Shown: positions 25,601 to 34,077 of the stretch, one piece after another
Layout of the letters: every line of letters starts with the position of its first letter
Position numbering within the stretch: position 1 is the stretch's first letter
DNA from: Deltaproteobacteria bacterium
GTDB taxonomy: Bacteria; Myxococcota_A; UBA9042; PHBI01
Direction of reading: 5' to 3'
NCBI GenBank assembly: GCA_020632715.1
Contig: JACKFA010000002.1
Span: 920,501-984,500, forward strand
DNA length: 64,000 nt
Translations under genes and position numbers: made by a program
The notes under the pieces: generated by a model
The model's database searches: none
What the model was told of the DNA's origin: nothing
The model's input: the letters and a program-made list of their open reading frames with translations, nothing else

Positions 25601-26145
25601 CCTGCGGCGTGCACGCGCTCGCGGGCGGCAGCGGGGCGACGGCCGAGGGGCTGCTCGCGGCGGCGCTCGACGGGAGCACGCCGGTGATGGACCCGCTCCG
25701 GCTCTCCGGGGTGGCGGTGTCGGGCGCGAACCGGAAGGACGCGCCGGGGCCGGCCGAGGACGGGCTCCTGAGCGCGCGCGAGGTGGCGTCGCTCGATCTG
25801 TCGGGGACCGAGCTCGTGGCGCTCTCGGCGTGCGAGACCGGGCTCGGCGTGGACGTGGGCGGCGAGAGCTTCCAGGGGCTCGTGGGCTCGTTCCTGATGG
25901 CGGGCGCCGAGCGCGCGATCGTGTCGCTCTGGCAGGTGCCGTCGGAGGCGACCGGCGAGCTCTTCGAGGGCTTCTACGCGACGTTCGCGAAGGTGGCGCC
26001 GAAGAAGGGCGACGACCGGGCGCTCGCCGCGTTCCGGGACGCGCGGCGAGCGCTCGTGAAGGGCCTGCGCGAGCGCGGGCTCGCGCGGTCGGCGTTCCTC
26101 TGGGGCGCGTTCATCCCGGTGAGCGGGGTGGCCGGCGGGTACTGA
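22666..26145 (+). CDS. Exported CHAT-domain protein with TPR repeats
   Basis: 1,159 residues. The signal peptide is LLAALLLAPVAARAAAP. TPR units run from about residue 150 to 620, with typical spacing (VAIALQNLGHVLLAAGDLAG, AILYNLARAQEATGALDA). A C-terminal CHAT (caspase-like) protease domain spans about 780-1150. The His/Cys dyad is intact: His971 in RRVIHLATHGFF and Cys1056 in LVALSACETGLG, followed by SFLMAGAERAIVSLWQVPSE and FLWGAFIPV. CHAT proteins of known function cleave specific partners (for example in gasdermin defence), but those act in the cytoplasm. Here the signal peptide places the protease in the periplasm or outside. No gasdermin-like gene is adjacent. Confidence 0.93.
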   Translation: MPPHARLRARGLALLAALLLAPVAARAAAPTGKNGGAPPDATAPSEPAATAALCAGRAAGPEHDICAQFCDAWPAGPGCAFVRRWGVAGANTLVRAAQRGEAFLAAAAAEGIGADDAALLRMHADYGGFVAGPWAPEPTLDVAHQMRADAGRDALYRGTKAARAGQADVAKRELGAAVEGLAAGWGADHPNVAIALQNLGHVLLAAGDLAGARRALERAKAIRAKAYPPTHPLLALTEVELAGVEQAAGDLVAAADHAQRGYDALRAVLGPEHPETLTAENNLAFLLSARGDEAAAAPLRAEVARAREIVDGPTAETTFTAIMNLAVGYLETGEPQKALETLTALAARAEAALGAKSPDLGAILYNLARAQEATGALDAATESMRRALALVESAGPAYAAKAEAARVGLADLELSLGDVTAAIVVFQADFERRMATVGEKHPATGEAAAKVARAMLAAGLAAEAKPYAEASMWIASQAGEGDATLGRRQSLYATILQQLGQAKDAEEHARAAMTRLERALGADHTDAIAARANLAGILAARGALAESRELVRGVAEKIAAVRGATSHAALAASYNVAVLDAQLGDFDAALARATALATTGWAAFVARVEAAPNPVAPYGVLLDLRPVLELERDLRLARGDVAGAFAAALRSQGLGGRGERLWRALHGGKAAADAARAALSADPKALCKALGHERSGLVLYVSAADFRPSARAGLAAGERPAARVGAFVVPPGGGCRPTFVDAGAGSAVAGLVDGWRKALDGARDCYAKRGNPAFCKRDFDAVDAAGGALRAAVWDPAAKALGKVRRALIVPEGALTRVAFDALPAEGDGGAYLLEGWELAYAVDPGALLRPPSRSAAAGALVVGDLDYQAALPEAEALAAWQRCGVAGCGASDAGAVAVADLRAAGEVGAAACGYGATWPSLGATEAPAVAKALGAVAGGGATWLATGGGAEEGALRAAFSGRRVIHLATHGFFAPPTTCGVHALAGGSGATAEGLLAAALDGSTPVMDPLRLSGVAVSGANRKDAPGPAEDGLLSAREVASLDLSGTELVALSACETGLGVDVGGESFQGLVGSFLMAGAERAIVSLWQVPSEATGELFEGFYATFAKVAPKKGDDRALAAFRDARRALVKGLRERGLARSAFLWGAFIPVSGVAGGY

Positions 26146-26177
26146 GGTTCGAGGCCCCGGAGCGCGCGCGGCGGCGA

Positions 26178-26250
26178 AGCACGGAGGCACGGAGGGTCCG
26201 GTGAAGCCACCCCTCCGTGCTCCCTCCGTGTCTCCGTGTCTCCGTGGTTA
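26178..26250. repeat. CACGGAGG inverted-repeat element, locus 5
   Basis: The left arm AGCACGGAGGCACGGAGGGT and the right arm CCTCCGTGCTCCCTCC plus CCGTGTCTCCGTGGTT are separated by about 20 bases. It is located between the CHAT gene and the convergent rhodanese gene. Confidence 0.85.
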
Positions 26251-26319
26251 CAGGCGCGGTCGGCGCGGCTGCCCGGAGCCGGCGCGCGTCGCCGCTGCGC
26301 GGGCGAGGACCCGTCGCCG

Positions 26320-27060
26320 TCAGGCGGACGGGAGGCCCGCGGCCCGCCAGCCGAACATGCCCCCCTCGAGGGACGCGACGGCGTGGAAGCCCGCGCTCCG
26401 GAGCGCGTAGACCGCCCGGCCGCTGCGGCCGCCCGAGGCGCACATGATGACCATGGGCGCCTCGCGGTCGAGCTCGTTCGCGCGCGCCATGAACTGCTGG
26501 AGCGGGATGTTCTCGGACTGCGCCACGCGCCCGTTCATCAGGAGCTCCGAGGGCTCGCGGACGTCGATGAGGCGGAAGCGGCCGACGTTCTTCGCGACCC
26601 ACTGGCAGTCGACCTCGGCGACGCCGTTCGTGGTGTAGGTCGCCTCCGCGAGGTTCTGCGTGTTCGCGACGCGCTCGGCCGTGTGGATGTCCCGCTTGCC
26701 GAGGACGTCGAGGTCCCACGCGAGCATCCCGCCCTCGACCGAGGCCACGTGCTTCACGCCGGCCCGCCGGAGCTCCGACGCGGCCTGCGCCGAGCGGCGG
26801 CCCGAGCGGCAGACCAGCACCAGCGGCTGCTCCTTCGGCACGCTGCTCGCCTGCCCGAGGAGCGAGAGGAGCGGGATGTTCTCGGCGCCCTCGATGTGAC
26901 CGAGCGGCCCCGCGAGCTCGTGGGGCTCGCGGACGTCGATGAGGCGCACGGCGGCGCGGTTCTGCGCGAGCCAGGCGGCCGTCACCTCGGGGTAGCCGGC
27001 GGTGTCGAAGGTCGCGGTCTCGAGGGCGGTCACGGGGTTCGTGTGCGTGTTCGGGGTCAT
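26320..27060 (-). CDS. Tandem rhodanese-domain protein
   Basis: A 246-residue cytoplasmic protein of two single-domain-type rhodanese modules. Module 1 (about 20-120) has VRLIDVREPHELAGPLGHIE and active loop LVCRSGRRSAQA with Cys84. Module 2 (about 140-246) has FRLIDVREPSELLMNGRVAQ and VIMCASGGRSGRA with Cys207. Both persulfide-forming cysteines are present, so both modules could carry sulfane sulfur. Start ATG 27060 with GAGGAA upstream. It may act in sulfur trafficking or detoxification; no partner gene is adjacent. The 225-base upstream region contains repeated GTTTCAC/GAAACG words (about 27195-27240) that could bind a regulator. Confidence 0.92.
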   Translation of the reverse strand: MTPNTHTNPVTALETATFDTAGYPEVTAAWLAQNRAAVRLIDVREPHELAGPLGHIEGAENIPLLSLLGQASSVPKEQPLVLVCRSGRRSAQAASELRRAGVKHVASVEGGMLAWDLDVLGKRDIHTAERVANTQNLAEATYTTNGVAEVDCQWVAKNVGRFRLIDVREPSELLMNGRVAQSENIPLQQFMARANELDREAPMVIMCASGGRSGRAVYALRSAGFHAVASLEGGMFGWRAAGLPSA

Positions 27061-27286
27061 GCGGTGTTCCTCGCGTCGAGCCCGGGGCCGATCGTGGCCG
27101 TGGGCGTGCGTTCGGGAGGACCCCATCGCATAGCTCGTGCCAACTGCTAACCAACCGTAAACGCGACAATCTCGGCGGGCATGGGCGCCGCGACGCAACG
27201 CTGTGAAACACCACGTTGCGTTTCTGTTGAAGCGTGAAACGCGCGGCGGCCCGACGTCTCGAGCTGCTCGCGCGCCGTAATCGTCA

Positions 27287-28045
27287 TCAGGCGCGCGGGT
27301 CGTCCGCGCCGAGTGGCGGGCACGGGTCGCCGAGCTCCTCGCCGAGGTGGACGAGCGTCGTCCGCAGGTAGCCCGTCCGGCGCGCCGCCTCCGCCCGCCC
27401 GGCGTCCGTCAGCAGCGTCGCCTCGAGCTTCAGGAGCTTCTCGAAGAAGTGGTCGATCGAGTAGCGGAGATCGTCGCGCTCCCGATCCTTCGCCCACGGG
27501 TCGGTCGCGTGGAAGTAGACCGCGCCCATCCGCGAGCCCGTGCTCACGCAGCGGAAGAGGCCGATGACGCCGAGGGCCTCGAGGCGGTCGGCGTCCTGCA
27601 GGGCCTGGCCGAGCGGGTGCGAGGGCACCGCGCCCCGGCTGAAGCTGTGGTCGCGGATGGCGTCGGCGACGCGCGTCACGGCGGCGTCGTCGAAGGTGCC
27701 GACCTCCGGGAGCCAGCGCCGCGCGACGTCCGCGCAGAGCTCGCTCGCGCGCGCCCGGTCGGGGCTGTTCTTCGGCACGTTCACCACGTCGTGGAGGAGC
27801 GCCGCCGCGATGGCCTCGCGCGGGTCGACCGCGCCGGGGCCGGCCGCCGCGCCGATGCGGAGCGTCCAGATCGCCACGCGGAGGATGTGGCCGAGATCGT
27901 GGCCGGGGTCGTGGTCGAGCGCGTCGGCGACGCGGGCGTGCAGCGCACGCAGCGCCGGGTCGGCCGCGATGGACGCGAGGAGGGCCGCGCGGTCCCGCGC
28001 GGGGTCGGTGGGGGCGTCGGCGGGCGTGGTCGGGGTCGTCGTCAC
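27287..28045 (-). CDS. HD-superfamily phosphohydrolase
   Basis: A 252-residue protein of the YpgQ-like HD class. Metal ligands are visible in DHDPGHDLGHILRVA (His), AAALLHDVVNVPKNSPDR (His-Asp) and a later Asp in QDADRLEALGVIGLFR. Such enzymes hydrolyse nucleotides or phosphate esters; substrate not predictable. The start is taken as GTG 28045, whose GTGA overlaps the stop of the oxoprolinase frame. Read literally, however, the upstream oxoprolinase frame runs without a stop into this gene, so the two would appear as one 1,377-residue polypeptide. I consider them separate genes joined by a frameshift artefact or mutation. Confidence 0.85.
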   Translation of the reverse strand: MTTTPTTPADAPTDPARDRAALLASIAADPALRALHARVADALDHDPGHDLGHILRVAIWTLRIGAAAGPGAVDPREAIAAALLHDVVNVPKNSPDRARASELCADVARRWLPEVGTFDDAAVTRVADAIRDHSFSRGAVPSHPLGQALQDADRLEALGVIGLFRCVSTGSRMGAVYFHATDPWAKDRERDDLRYSIDHFFEKLLKLEATLLTDAGRAEAARRTGYLRTTLVHLGEELGDPCPPLGADDPRA

Positions 28046-31000
28046 GGGATCTCCTCGCGGTCGGCGAGCTGCGGTTCTTCGGGAGGGCGGCCAGCGCCGC
28101 CGCCGCCCGGGGTGTGGACGCGCACGCGGTCGCCCGCGTCGAGCGTGATGGGCGCGCCGTCCCAGGGCGCCAGCGGCCCGCGACCCGCACCTCCGCGAAG
28201 CCGGGCGCGCTGGGGCGCCGCCGTCGAGGCCAGGCGCGCCCCCGCCGGGGCGGAACGCGGCGAGGAGCGCGGCGCCGCCTGGGCGCGTGAGCTCGAGCTC
28301 GCGGACGAGCCCGTCGCCGCCGCGGCGCGCGCCCGCGCCACCGCTCCCGGGGCGCAGCGCGAAGCGTCGGACGCGGAGCGGGAGCCGCGCCTCGACGACC
28401 TCGGGATCCGTCGCGCGCGTGTTCGTCATGTGGGTCTGCCGGCCGCTCGCGCCGGCGTGGTCGCGCGTCGCGCCGAGCCCGCCGCCGAGGGTCTCGTAGT
28501 ACGCGAAGCCGTCGCCGCCGAGCGTCAGGTTGACCATCGTCCCGGCCGAGCCCGCGCGCGCGCCGGCGGCCGCGAGCAGGAGATCGACGAGGCGCTGGCT
28601 CGTCTCGACGTTGCCGCCGACGACCGCCGCGCCCTCGGGCGGCGCGAGCACCGACGGCGCCGGGATCACGAGCCTCACCGGCGCGAGGCAACCCTCGTTC
28701 AGCGGGATCGGCCGCCCGATGAGCGTCCGCACCGCGAAGAGCACCGCGGCGCGGACGACCGCGGGCGGCGCGTTCAGGTTCCCCGCGTGCGGCCCGCCCG
28801 TGCCGCTGAAGTCGATGACGAGGCCGCCGCCGCCGGCGTCGTCCTCGTTCGGGGTGAGGCGGACGACGAGCGGGACGCCGTCGAGGTCGTCGCTCGCCGA
28901 CCCCGCCGGGAGCCGCGCGCACAGGGCCCGCGTGGCCTCCGCGGCGACGTCGTGGAGATGCCCCATCCACGTGGCGACGAGGGCGGCCGGCCCGAGCTCT
29001 CCGAGGCGGCGCGCCGCGTGGGCGTTCGCGGCGATCTGCGCCTCGAGGTCGGCTGAGACCGTCCCGACGTCGCGGCAGCCGACGAGGTGCGGGGCGAGCG
29101 CGCGCACACTACCATCGGGCTCGAGCAGCGGGAGCTGCCGCACCACGAAGCCCTCGTCGGCGAGGCGCGTCGAGCGCGGCGGCACCGAGCCGGGGGTGAC
29201 CCCACCGACGTCGACGTGGTGCCCGCGGCTCGCGACGAAGAAGCGCGCGCCGTCGTGGTGGACGGGCGTCACGACGGTGAGGTCGGGCAAGTGCGAGCCG
29301 CCGGCGGCCGGGTCGTTCGTGAGCCAGTGCTGGGCGGGCGCGGCCGGGTCGAGCCCGACGCCCGGCGCGCGCGCGATGAGGTCGCGCACCGTCTCGCCCA
29401 TCGCCCCGAGGTGGACGGGGATGTGCGGCGCGTTCGCGACGAGGCGGCCGTCGCCGTCGAACACGGCGCACGAGAAGTCGAGCCGCTCGCGGATGTTCAC
29501 CGAGCGCGCGAGGCGCTGGAGCACGACGCCGGCCTCCTCGGCGACCGCCTGGAAGCGGTTCCCCCAGAGCGCCACCGCCGCCGGGGTGCGCTCGGCGCTC
29601 GCGGGCGGCGCGGCGGCGCCCGTGGCGCGGCGGTCGAGCCGCAGGAGGCCCCGCTCGCGGCGCGCCTCCCAGCCCGCCGGCACGACGACCGACGTGATGT
29701 CGCTGTCGAGGCGCAGGGGCCCGCGGGCGACGCGCTCGCCGAGCCCGAACGGGTCCTCGTCGACCGCTGGCGGCGCGGGGGCCGTGTCGCGCACGCGGAC
29801 GCGCGCGGCCTTCACCTCGACGACGTGGCCCGGGCGCGAGAAGCCGTAGCGCGCGCGATGCGCGGCCTCGAAGCGCGCGAGGAGCGAGGCGGCGTCGTCG
29901 TCGTCGCCGAGCGGCACGGCGATCGCGTGGTCGGCGCCGCGGTGGCGGAGCTCGAGCTCGAAGGCGGCGTCCGGGAAGGCGGGCAGCTCGGCGCGGAGCT
30001 CGGCGCAGGCGCGCACCGCGGCGTCGAAGGCGCCCGGGAGCGGCGCCCACAGGGACCGCACCGCGCTCTCCTCGCGCCGCGCGAGCGCCTGCCCGAAGGC
30101 GCAGAAGACCGCCGCGCACGGGTGGACGAGGACCGTGTCGACGCCGAGCTGCTCGGCCACGTAGGCCGCGTGCTGCCCGGAGGCGCCGCCGTACGCGACG
30201 AGCGCGTGGTCGCCGAGGTCGACGCCGCGCGCCGTCGTCAGGCGGCCGATCGCCTGCGCCATCGCCTCGCGCGCGACCGCGAGGAAGGCGTCCGCGGGGC
30301 CGGGGAGGGCGACGGCGCCGGGGTCGAGCGGGAGCGGGAAGCGGTCGACCGCGATGAGCCCGGCCGCGAGCGCGGCGTCGGTGAGCGTCGGCGGCCCGCC
30401 GCGCCCGTAGCACTGCGGGCCGGGGTCGGCGCCTGCCGACGCGGGGCCCACCGTGAGCCGGAGCCCGTCGCTCGCGAGCACGGAGCCGCCGCCGGCGGCG
30501 ATCGTCTCGACCTCGAGGGCGGGGCGGCGGATCCGGAGCCCCGCGACGCGGAGGTCGCCCTCGTGGCGCGGGATCTCCCCGACGGTGACGCGGCAGACGT
30601 CCGTCGAGGTGCCGCCCATGTCGAGCCCGACGGCGTGCGCGAAGCCAGCGAGCGCCGCCGCGTGCGCCACGGCGAGCACGCCGCCCGCCGGGCCCGAGAG
30701 CACGGCGTCCGGCGCGCGCAGGGCGTCGGCCGGGCAGAGGCTCCCGTCGGAGCGCATCGCGAGCGCCGCGGCCGGGAGGCGGTCGCGCGCGAGCGCCGCG
30801 CGCAGCGTCGGCGTCACGGCGGCGTCGACGAGCGCCGTCTCGACCCGCGCGAGGTAGCCGAGCTCCGGCGAGAGCGCGTGCCCGAGCGCCACGTGCACGC
30901 CGCTCGCCGCGGGGACCAGCGCCGCGACGGCGAGCTCGTGCGCGGCGTTCTCGTGCGAGCCGAGGAGCGCGATGGCGACGGCGTCGACGCCGTCGAGGTC

Positions 31001-31420
31001 GAGCCGCTCCGGCAGCGCGACCGGCTCGAGCTCGCGCCCGCCGGCGCCGATCCGCCCGCCGACCTCGAGCACGCGCGCGACCGGCGGCGCGGGCCAGGCG
31101 GCGTCGAGGTCGAAGAGGGCGGGGCGGGCCTGGTCGCCGAGCCACGCGAGGTCGCCGAAGCCCTCGCTCACGACGAGGAGCACGCGCGCGAAGCGCCGCT
31201 CGAGGAGCGCGTTCGTGGCGACGGTCGTCCCGAAGGTGAGCGCGCCGCGCGCGAGCTCGCCGACGACCGCCGCGTCCGACGGGACCTTCCGCGTGGTGGC
31301 GCGGCCGTCGGAGGCGATGTGCACGACGTCCGTGAAGGTGCCGCCGCGGTCGATGTGCGTCTGCACGATCGGCCGCCCGTCGGGGCCATCTTCCGCAGCA
31401 CTTTCAGGCGCTTTCGTCAT
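28042..31420 (-). CDS. 5-oxoprolinase/hydantoinase A+B fusion, frame disrupted near its 3' end
   Basis: ATP-dependent ring-opening enzyme family (5-oxoproline to glutamate, or hydantoin substrates). From ATG 31420 the HyuA part covers about residues 10-640 (THIDRGGTFTDVVHIAS, VGLDMGGTSTDVCRVTVGE, YGGASGQHAAYVAEQLG). The HyuB part covers about 640-1110 (SVNIRERLDFSCAVFDGDG, GNLNAPPAVVRAAVLFAV, LGGDGFAYYETLGGGLGATR). Coding sense is lost at about 28225. The next natural segment (APGFAEVRVAGRW) is in a second frame, and the ending PWDGAPITLDAGDRVRVHTP is in a third, reaching a stop at 28042. Two frameshifts within about 60 bases of GC-rich sequence suggest sequencing error, but a decayed gene is possible. 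Confidence 0.85.
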
Positions 31421-31441
31421 GCTGCATTGCACCAGAAACGC

Positions 31442-31471
31442 GAAGGGCAGCCCCTCGCGAGGCTGCCCTTC
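31442..31471 (-). terminator. Terminator hairpin after the small lipoprotein gene
   Basis: GAAGGGCAGCC-(8-base loop)-GGCTGCCCTTC is a perfect 11-bp stem; on the minus strand it is followed by GCGTTTC. It lies between the lipoprotein stop at 31506 and the oxoprolinase start at 31420, separating the two transcripts. Confidence 0.75.
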
Positions 31472-31505
31472 AGCGGTCGTCAGGTCCGAGGGACCCCGAC
31501 GGCGA

Positions 31506-31913
31506 CTACATGCCGCGCATCAGGTTCCAGCTCTTGCCCTGCTTGTTGCTGTTGAGCATGAGGCCGTCCTGGCCCGGCGCCCACTGGAACTCCACGACCT
31601 CGGTCGTGTCGGCGCCAGCGGCGTTCAGGTAGAGCTTGCCGTTGCGGAACTGGTAGGTGCCGTTCGACGAGGTCGTCGGGCAGGGGGGCGCACCGCAGGC
31701 GCGCGTCTCGTTCCAGGTGTACTTGCCGTCGGCCGTGAACTTGATGGTCGTCGTGCCGGCCTGCCAGGTGCCGACGATCGCCTCGGAGTCCGGGCGGGTC
31801 GTCACGGTCGGGGCCGTCTCGGTCGGCGTGTCGGTCTTCTTCTTCTCGCTGCTGCCGCAGGCGCCGAGGCTGAGGGTGAGGGCCACGCTGGCGAGGACAA
31901 AGAGTCGGAGCAT
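31506..31913 (-). CDS. Small lipoprotein with lipocalin-like beta domain
   Basis: 135 residues. The signal LFVLASVALTLSLGAC has Cys19 as the lipidation site; a Lys/Thr-rich linker follows, then a single beta domain that begins VGTWQAGTTTIKFTADGKYT, contains a Cys pair (RACGAPPCPTT), and ends FQWAPGQDGLMLNSNKQGK. The GTW start and strand pattern are those of small lipocalin-like stress or copper-type lipoproteins, without a diagnostic motif. ATG 31913 has GGAGGAA upstream; promoter and terminator bracket it as a single-gene unit. Confidence 0.88.
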   Translation of the reverse strand: MLRLFVLASVALTLSLGACGSSEKKKTDTPTETAPTVTTRPDSEAIVGTWQAGTTTIKFTADGKYTWNETRACGAPPCPTTSSNGTYQFRNGKLYLNAAGADTTEVVEFQWAPGQDGLMLNSNKQGKSWNLMRGM

Positions 31914-32013
31914 CGGTTCCTCCACTACGGGTCGATTGTTCAGAGTGTCGGCTCGGCCACGCCGGTGGGCTTTCGTGTCATCGATCGAGCGGGGCCTCGC
32001 TCCGACGGCCCGG

Positions 32014-32043
32014 ACCATAGTCCCGGCGGCCCACATGCGTCAA
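32014..32043 (-). promoter_or_regulatory. Promoter of the small lipoprotein gene
   Basis: On the minus strand TTGACG (32038-32043) and TATGGT (32014-32019), spacer 18. The leader to the ATG at 31913 would be about 95 bases. Confidence 0.5.
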
Positions 32044-32062
32044 TCGCCGACCGCCCGGCGGC

Positions 32063-32830
32063 TCAGCGCTTCGCGCCCGAGTCGGGCAGGTGGACGAACA
32101 TCGCCCTGACGGGGTCGGTGTCGTCGCCATAGATGTACGCCGGGCCGAGGGCGTTGCCGCGGTCGACGCTGAAGCCGCCGCCGGCGGGGGCGTCGATGGC
32201 GCCGCCGCGCTGGTTCCGCCACGTCGCCATCTCGTTCTTCTGGAGCTGCTCCCACTGGTCCTGGAGGAGCCGCAGGTCCTCGAGCGCGACCGGCAGCTCG
32301 CCCGCGAGGGCGTAGAGGATCTTGCCGGCGACGACGGCGTCGTCCTGGGCGCGGTGGGCGTTCTCGAGCGGGATCCCGAGGCGCTCGGCGACCGCGCCGA
32401 GGCGCTTGCTCCCCTGGTTCTTGTGCAGCTCGCGCACGAAGACGAGCGGGTCGATCGGCACCATCGTCGGCGCGTCGTGGCCCGCGCGCTCGAGCTCCTC
32501 GAGGACGAAGGCGCGGTCGAACGCGAGGTTGTAGGCGACGAAGATCCGGTCCCCGAGGCGCCTCCGCACCTCCGCGGCGATGTCGGCGAAGCGCGGCGCG
32601 CCGACGAGCTGCGCGGGCTCGATGCCCGTGAGCTTCGTGACCTCCTCGGGCAGCTCCTGCTCGGGGTCGACGAGCGACGCGAAGACGTCGACGACCTCGC
32701 CGTCGAGCATGTGCACGATCGCGATCTCGATGACGCGATCGACCTTCGGGTCGAGGCCGGTCGTCTCCACGTCGACGACGGCCAGCGGCAGGCTTCTCCA
32801 GGGGGCGTCCGCTTGCATGGCGGCCGTCAT
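32063..32830 (-). CDS. DnaQ-like 3'-5' exonuclease (DEDDh)
   Basis: A 255-residue protein with the DEDDh nuclease signature: ExoI VVDVETTGL (Asp, Glu), ExoII AYNLAFDRAFVLEEL (Asp), ExoIII AHRAQDDAVVAGKIL (His, Asp). This matches the epsilon (proofreading) subunit or related stand-alone exonucleases. About 60 extra residues at the C-terminus have no family signature. There is no clamp-binding QxxLxF motif I can be sure of. ATG 32830, with a second possible ATG four codons later. It follows rsmI by 47 bases on the same strand, so may be its operon partner. Confidence 0.9.
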   Translation of the reverse strand: MTAAMQADAPWRSLPLAVVDVETTGLDPKVDRVIEIAIVHMLDGEVVDVFASLVDPEQELPEEVTKLTGIEPAQLVGAPRFADIAAEVRRRLGDRIFVAYNLAFDRAFVLEELERAGHDAPTMVPIDPLVFVRELHKNQGSKRLGAVAERLGIPLENAHRAQDDAVVAGKILYALAGELPVALEDLRLLQDQWEQLQKNEMATWRNQRGGAIDAPAGGGFSVDRGNALGPAYIYGDDTDPVRAMFVHLPDSGAKR

Positions 32831-32877
32831 AGCATCCCGGGGGCGCGGGCGATAGCGCGGAGGGAGGAGCCCAGAAG

Positions 32878-33714
32878 TCAGCCGTCGGCGTCGAGCGCGA
32901 GCGCGTAGACCCGCGCGCGCCGGACCCCGAGCGCCGCGGTCACCGCCGCGATGGCCGCCTTCTGCGAGAGCCCGCGGGCGCGCTCGGCGGCGAGCGCCGC
33001 GCGGATGGCGTCGTCGTCGGTCTCCTTCGGGGGGACCTCCACGACGATGACGGCCTCGCCGCGGTCGCCGTGGGGGTCGGCGGCGACGGCCGCGGCGGCG
33101 TCGGCCGCGAGCCCGCGGTAGACGTGCTCGTGGAGCTTCGTGAGCTCGCGCCCGGCGACGACGTCCGCGCCCGGGTGGTGGGTGGCGAGGCGCTCGAGCG
33201 CGGCGGCGAGGTCGCGCGCCGGCACGAAGAAGGCGTGGACGCCGGGCGGGAGCGCGGCGAGGAGGGCGTCGAGCGCGGCCTTCGGCTTCGGGAGGAAGCC
33301 GCCGAAGGCGAAGCCGGGCGCGGCGCGGCCGCTGACCGAGAGGAGCGCGGTCACGGCGCTCGCGCCGGGCACCGGGATGACGCGGTGGCCGGCGGCGACG
33401 ACGTCGCGGACGAGGCGGGCCCCGGGATCGCAGACGCCCGGCGTGCCGGCGTCGCTCACGAGCGCGAGGGACTCGCCGGCGGCGAGCAGCGCGATGGCGC
33501 CCTGGGCGCTCCGGGCCTCGGTGTGCGCGTCGTGGCGGAGGAGCGGCGCCGTGACGCCGTAGTGCTCGCAGAGGACGCGGGTCTTGCGCGTGTCCTCGCA
33601 GAGGACGCGCGAGACGCCGCCGAGGATACGCACCGCGCGGTACGTGATGTCCTCGAGGTTCCCGAGGGGCGTCGCGACGACGTAGAGCGCGCCGGGGACG
33701 ATCTCCTCGCTCAC
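32878..33714 (-). CDS. rsmI: 16S rRNA (cytidine-1402-2'-O)-methyltransferase
   Basis: A 278-residue SAM-dependent methyltransferase that modifies C1402 in the ribosomal decoding centre. The tetrapyrrole-methylase fold is clear: GALYVVATPLGNLEDITYRA at the N-terminus, then CEDTRKTRVLCEHYGV, LVSDAGTPGVCDPGARLV and VIPVPGASAVTALLSVSG (SAM-binding loops). Next come FFVPARDLAAALERL and GRELTKLHEHVYRG near residue 190. The GTG start (VSEEIVPGALYVV) has GAGGAG 6 bases upstream; the longer frame upstream runs into repeat DNA and is not used. Confidence 0.95.
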   Translation of the reverse strand: MSEEIVPGALYVVATPLGNLEDITYRAVRILGGVSRVLCEDTRKTRVLCEHYGVTAPLLRHDAHTEARSAQGAIALLAAGESLALVSDAGTPGVCDPGARLVRDVVAAGHRVIPVPGASAVTALLSVSGRAAPGFAFGGFLPKPKAALDALLAALPPGVHAFFVPARDLAAALERLATHHPGADVVAGRELTKLHEHVYRGLAADAAAAVAADPHGDRGEAVIVVEVPPKETDDDAIRAALAAERARGLSQKAAIAAVTAALGVRRARVYALALDADG

Positions 33715-33751
33715 GACGCGCTCCTCGGCGTTGCGCTGATCTCGAGGGGAG

Positions 33752-33882
33752 ACAACACGGAGGCACAGAGGCACGGAGGGACACGGAGGGATAGGCCAGG
33801 CGACCACGCGCACCGCACGAGCGGGGCGCTTGGCGCGGCGGCTCCGCCGAACCCTCCGTGCCTCCGTGCCTCCGTGGTGAGC
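33752..33882. repeat. CACGGAGG inverted-repeat element, locus 6
   Basis: The left arm is AACACGGAGGCACAGAGGCA with more CACGGAGG units; the right arm is CCTCCGTGCCTCCGTGCC ending TCCGTGGTGAG; about 60 bases lie between. The 363-base gap between rsmI and the giant TPR gene is filled by this and locus 7. Confidence 0.85.
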
Positions 33883-33935
33883 TCCTGTGTCATCGCGCGC
33901 CAGCTCGGGCGCCGCGAGGGGGAAGACGAGGCCGG

Positions 33936-34041
33936 CGCGGAGGCACGGAGGCACGGAGGGGGAGGGCGCCGGGGCGGTGAGCTAGCTTCCCGCTCGCTCT
34001 CCTCCCGCCCTCCCTCCGTGTCTCCGTGTCTCCGTGGTGAA
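33936..34041. repeat. CACGGAGG inverted-repeat element, locus 7
   Basis: The left arm is CGGAGGCACGGAGGCACGG and the right arm is CCTCCCTCCGTGTCTCCG ending CTCCGTGGTGAAAGG; the spacer is about 45 bases. It lies just downstream of the giant TPR gene. Confidence 0.85.
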
Positions 34042-34077
34042 AGGTCATGCCCCGATGCTTCGCAGCGCGGCCGGGCG

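Noticed and set aside
27147..28970. Alternative minus-strand frame spanning the HD gene and oxoprolinase 3' end
   Set aside because: Arg/Pro-rich shadow; only its short APGFAEVRVAGRW part appears to be real coding, explained by a frameshift.
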